Shown here: positions 49,820 through 50,400 of the stretch, one piece after another
Layout: the number at the start of each line of letters is the position of its first letter
How positions within the stretch are numbered: position 1 is the stretch's first letter
NCBI RefSeq assembly: GCF_000720635.1
Contig: NZ_JOCF01000092.1
Coordinates: 1-50,400, forward strand
Direction: 5' to 3'
Length of the DNA stretch: 50,400 nucleotides
Source of the DNA: Streptomyces sp. NRRL WC-3742
GTDB lineage: Bacteria; Actinomycetota; Actinomycetes; Streptomycetales; Streptomycetaceae
Made by a program: the position numbers and the translations under genes
Notes under the pieces: model-generated
Told to the model about the DNA's origin: nothing
The model's input: only the letters and a program-made list of their open reading frames with translations
Database searches by the model: none

Positions 49820-50200
49820 TCAGGCCGCGGTTTCGACGGCTTCAGCGGTGCTGTCGGTCTCGTGTGTCTTCCGCTTGTCCCACCAGGTCCGCGCGTCCCA
49901 GTCGGTGGCGTAGGTCAGGAGCAGGTAGGACGCCGTGGTGCCGATGGCGAGGATCGCGTGGGCCCATCCCCATTGGGTGGCGTTGAGGCTCGCGCCGATG
50001 GCGCCTCCTGCGCAGGCGGCGTTGAGCAGCGTGGCGATGACGCAGGCGACCAGCAGGGCGAACTCGGCGTTCTCGGTGGTGGGGTCGCTGACGCCGTTGT
50101 GGATGGCGTAGCGGACGTGGAGGGCCAGCATGGTCAGCTGGACGGCCCACAGGGCCAGGACGACGGCGGCCAGGCCGGACAGGGTGACGAGGTGGTGCAT
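49820..50200 (-). CDS. Small integral membrane protein
   Basis: The 126-residue product has an N-terminal hydrophobic helix (VTLSGLAAVVLALWAVQLTM), a second (EFALLVACVIATLLNAACAG) and a third (WAHAILAIGTTASYLLLTYA), then a charged C-terminal tail. The ATG at 50200 follows AAGGGA by 5 nt. It resembles small membrane proteins seen near transfer or maintenance genes on actinobacterial plasmids; function unknown. Two hairpins follow its stop. Confidence 0.65.
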   Translation of the reverse strand: MHHLVTLSGLAAVVLALWAVQLTMLALHVRYAIHNGVSDPTTENAEFALLVACVIATLLNAACAGGAIGASLNATQWGWAHAILAIGTTASYLLLTYATDWDARTWWDKRKTHETDSTAEAVETAA

Positions 50201-50400
50201 CGGGGTCCCTTCGTGAGTTGGTGCGGGTGATTCTCGGCAGTGACACGGCGCCCGGTCCGGGAGTTGGCGGCTTTCGACCGGTCCGGGTGACGGCCCGCCT
50301 CAGTACCTGTTTCCGATGGCATGCGAATCGTCTTCCTGGCCCTGGAATCGAACAGAGCCCGTGTGAAGGTGTGCTCTGAGCTGGGGAGAAGGCTGTTTCG
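50201..50400. other. Right edge of the window, upstream of the membrane-protein gene
   Basis: About 200 bp with no confident gene. It should hold the promoter for the minus-strand gene at 50200. The sequence near 50300-50330 is less GC-rich. Nothing more can be supported at the edge. Confidence 0.3.

Noticed and set aside
1..50400. CRISPR arrays, tRNA or rRNA genes, and linear-plasmid telomeres
   Set aside because: No regularly spaced identical repeats with spacers, no cloverleaf-like or rRNA sequence, and no telomere palindromes at the window ends.

Overview
The window looks like part of a large actinobacterial (Streptomyces or Kitasatospora type) plasmid or plasmid-derived island. The DNA is very GC-rich with strong third-position GC. 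It carries two plasmid partition loci, a winged-helix replication initiator, a DUF2637 membrane protein, an RRQRL zinc-binding protein and several insertion-sequence remnants. I saw no tRNA, rRNA or CRISPR. All family names come from recalled motifs, because no search could be run.

Layout. 0-4 kb: a truncated backbone gene, an excisionase-like DNA-binding gene and a stand-alone OLD-type nuclease (possible phage defence). 4-6.3 kb: an ISL3-type element with a convergent passenger gene, next to a frameshifted TnsA-like remnant. 6.4-10.6 kb: a methyltransferase among short repeats and palindromes, then a recombination scar joining a headless replication-type gene to a headless parA, followed by an intact parB. 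10.7-33 kb: a cargo island. It holds an operon of a degenerate IS21 IstA-like protein plus an aminoglycoside-phosphotransferase-like pseudokinase, and an operon of a stand-alone ketosynthase, a highly reducing type I PKS (KS-AT-DH-ER-KR-ACP) and an RsbW-like ATPase. It also holds a DUF5988 protein, three IPT/TIG-repeat genes (one broken), IS630 and dnaB remnants, a second IstA-like gene, a secreted protein and a second RsbW-like gene.

33-40 kb: the replication initiator with direct repeats inside its gene, an AT-richer intergenic stretch, a DUF2637 protein, a 17-residue hydrophobic peptide and a helical-repeat protein. 40-45 kb: a putative toxin-antitoxin pair, a GvpU-like protein and a partition region (parA, parB, a small gene, and a zinc-ribbon gene studded with palindromes). 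45-50.4 kb: a minus-strand run of small plasmid backbone genes (HAD-ASCH, OB-fold, zinc-binding, P-loop and membrane proteins), several translationally coupled by 4-base overlaps.

The most distinctive signals are these. (1) Palindromic, centromere-like sites lie inside protein-coding genes: two in parB-1, one in parB-2 plus one upstream of parA-2, and seven around and inside the gene at 41371-42490, where five of them force a PRGE peptide repeat. (2) A pair of apparently domesticated IS21 transposases, one coupled to a pseudokinase, brackets the PKS/IPT island. (3) A roughly 49-bp intergenic element occurs three times in the island.
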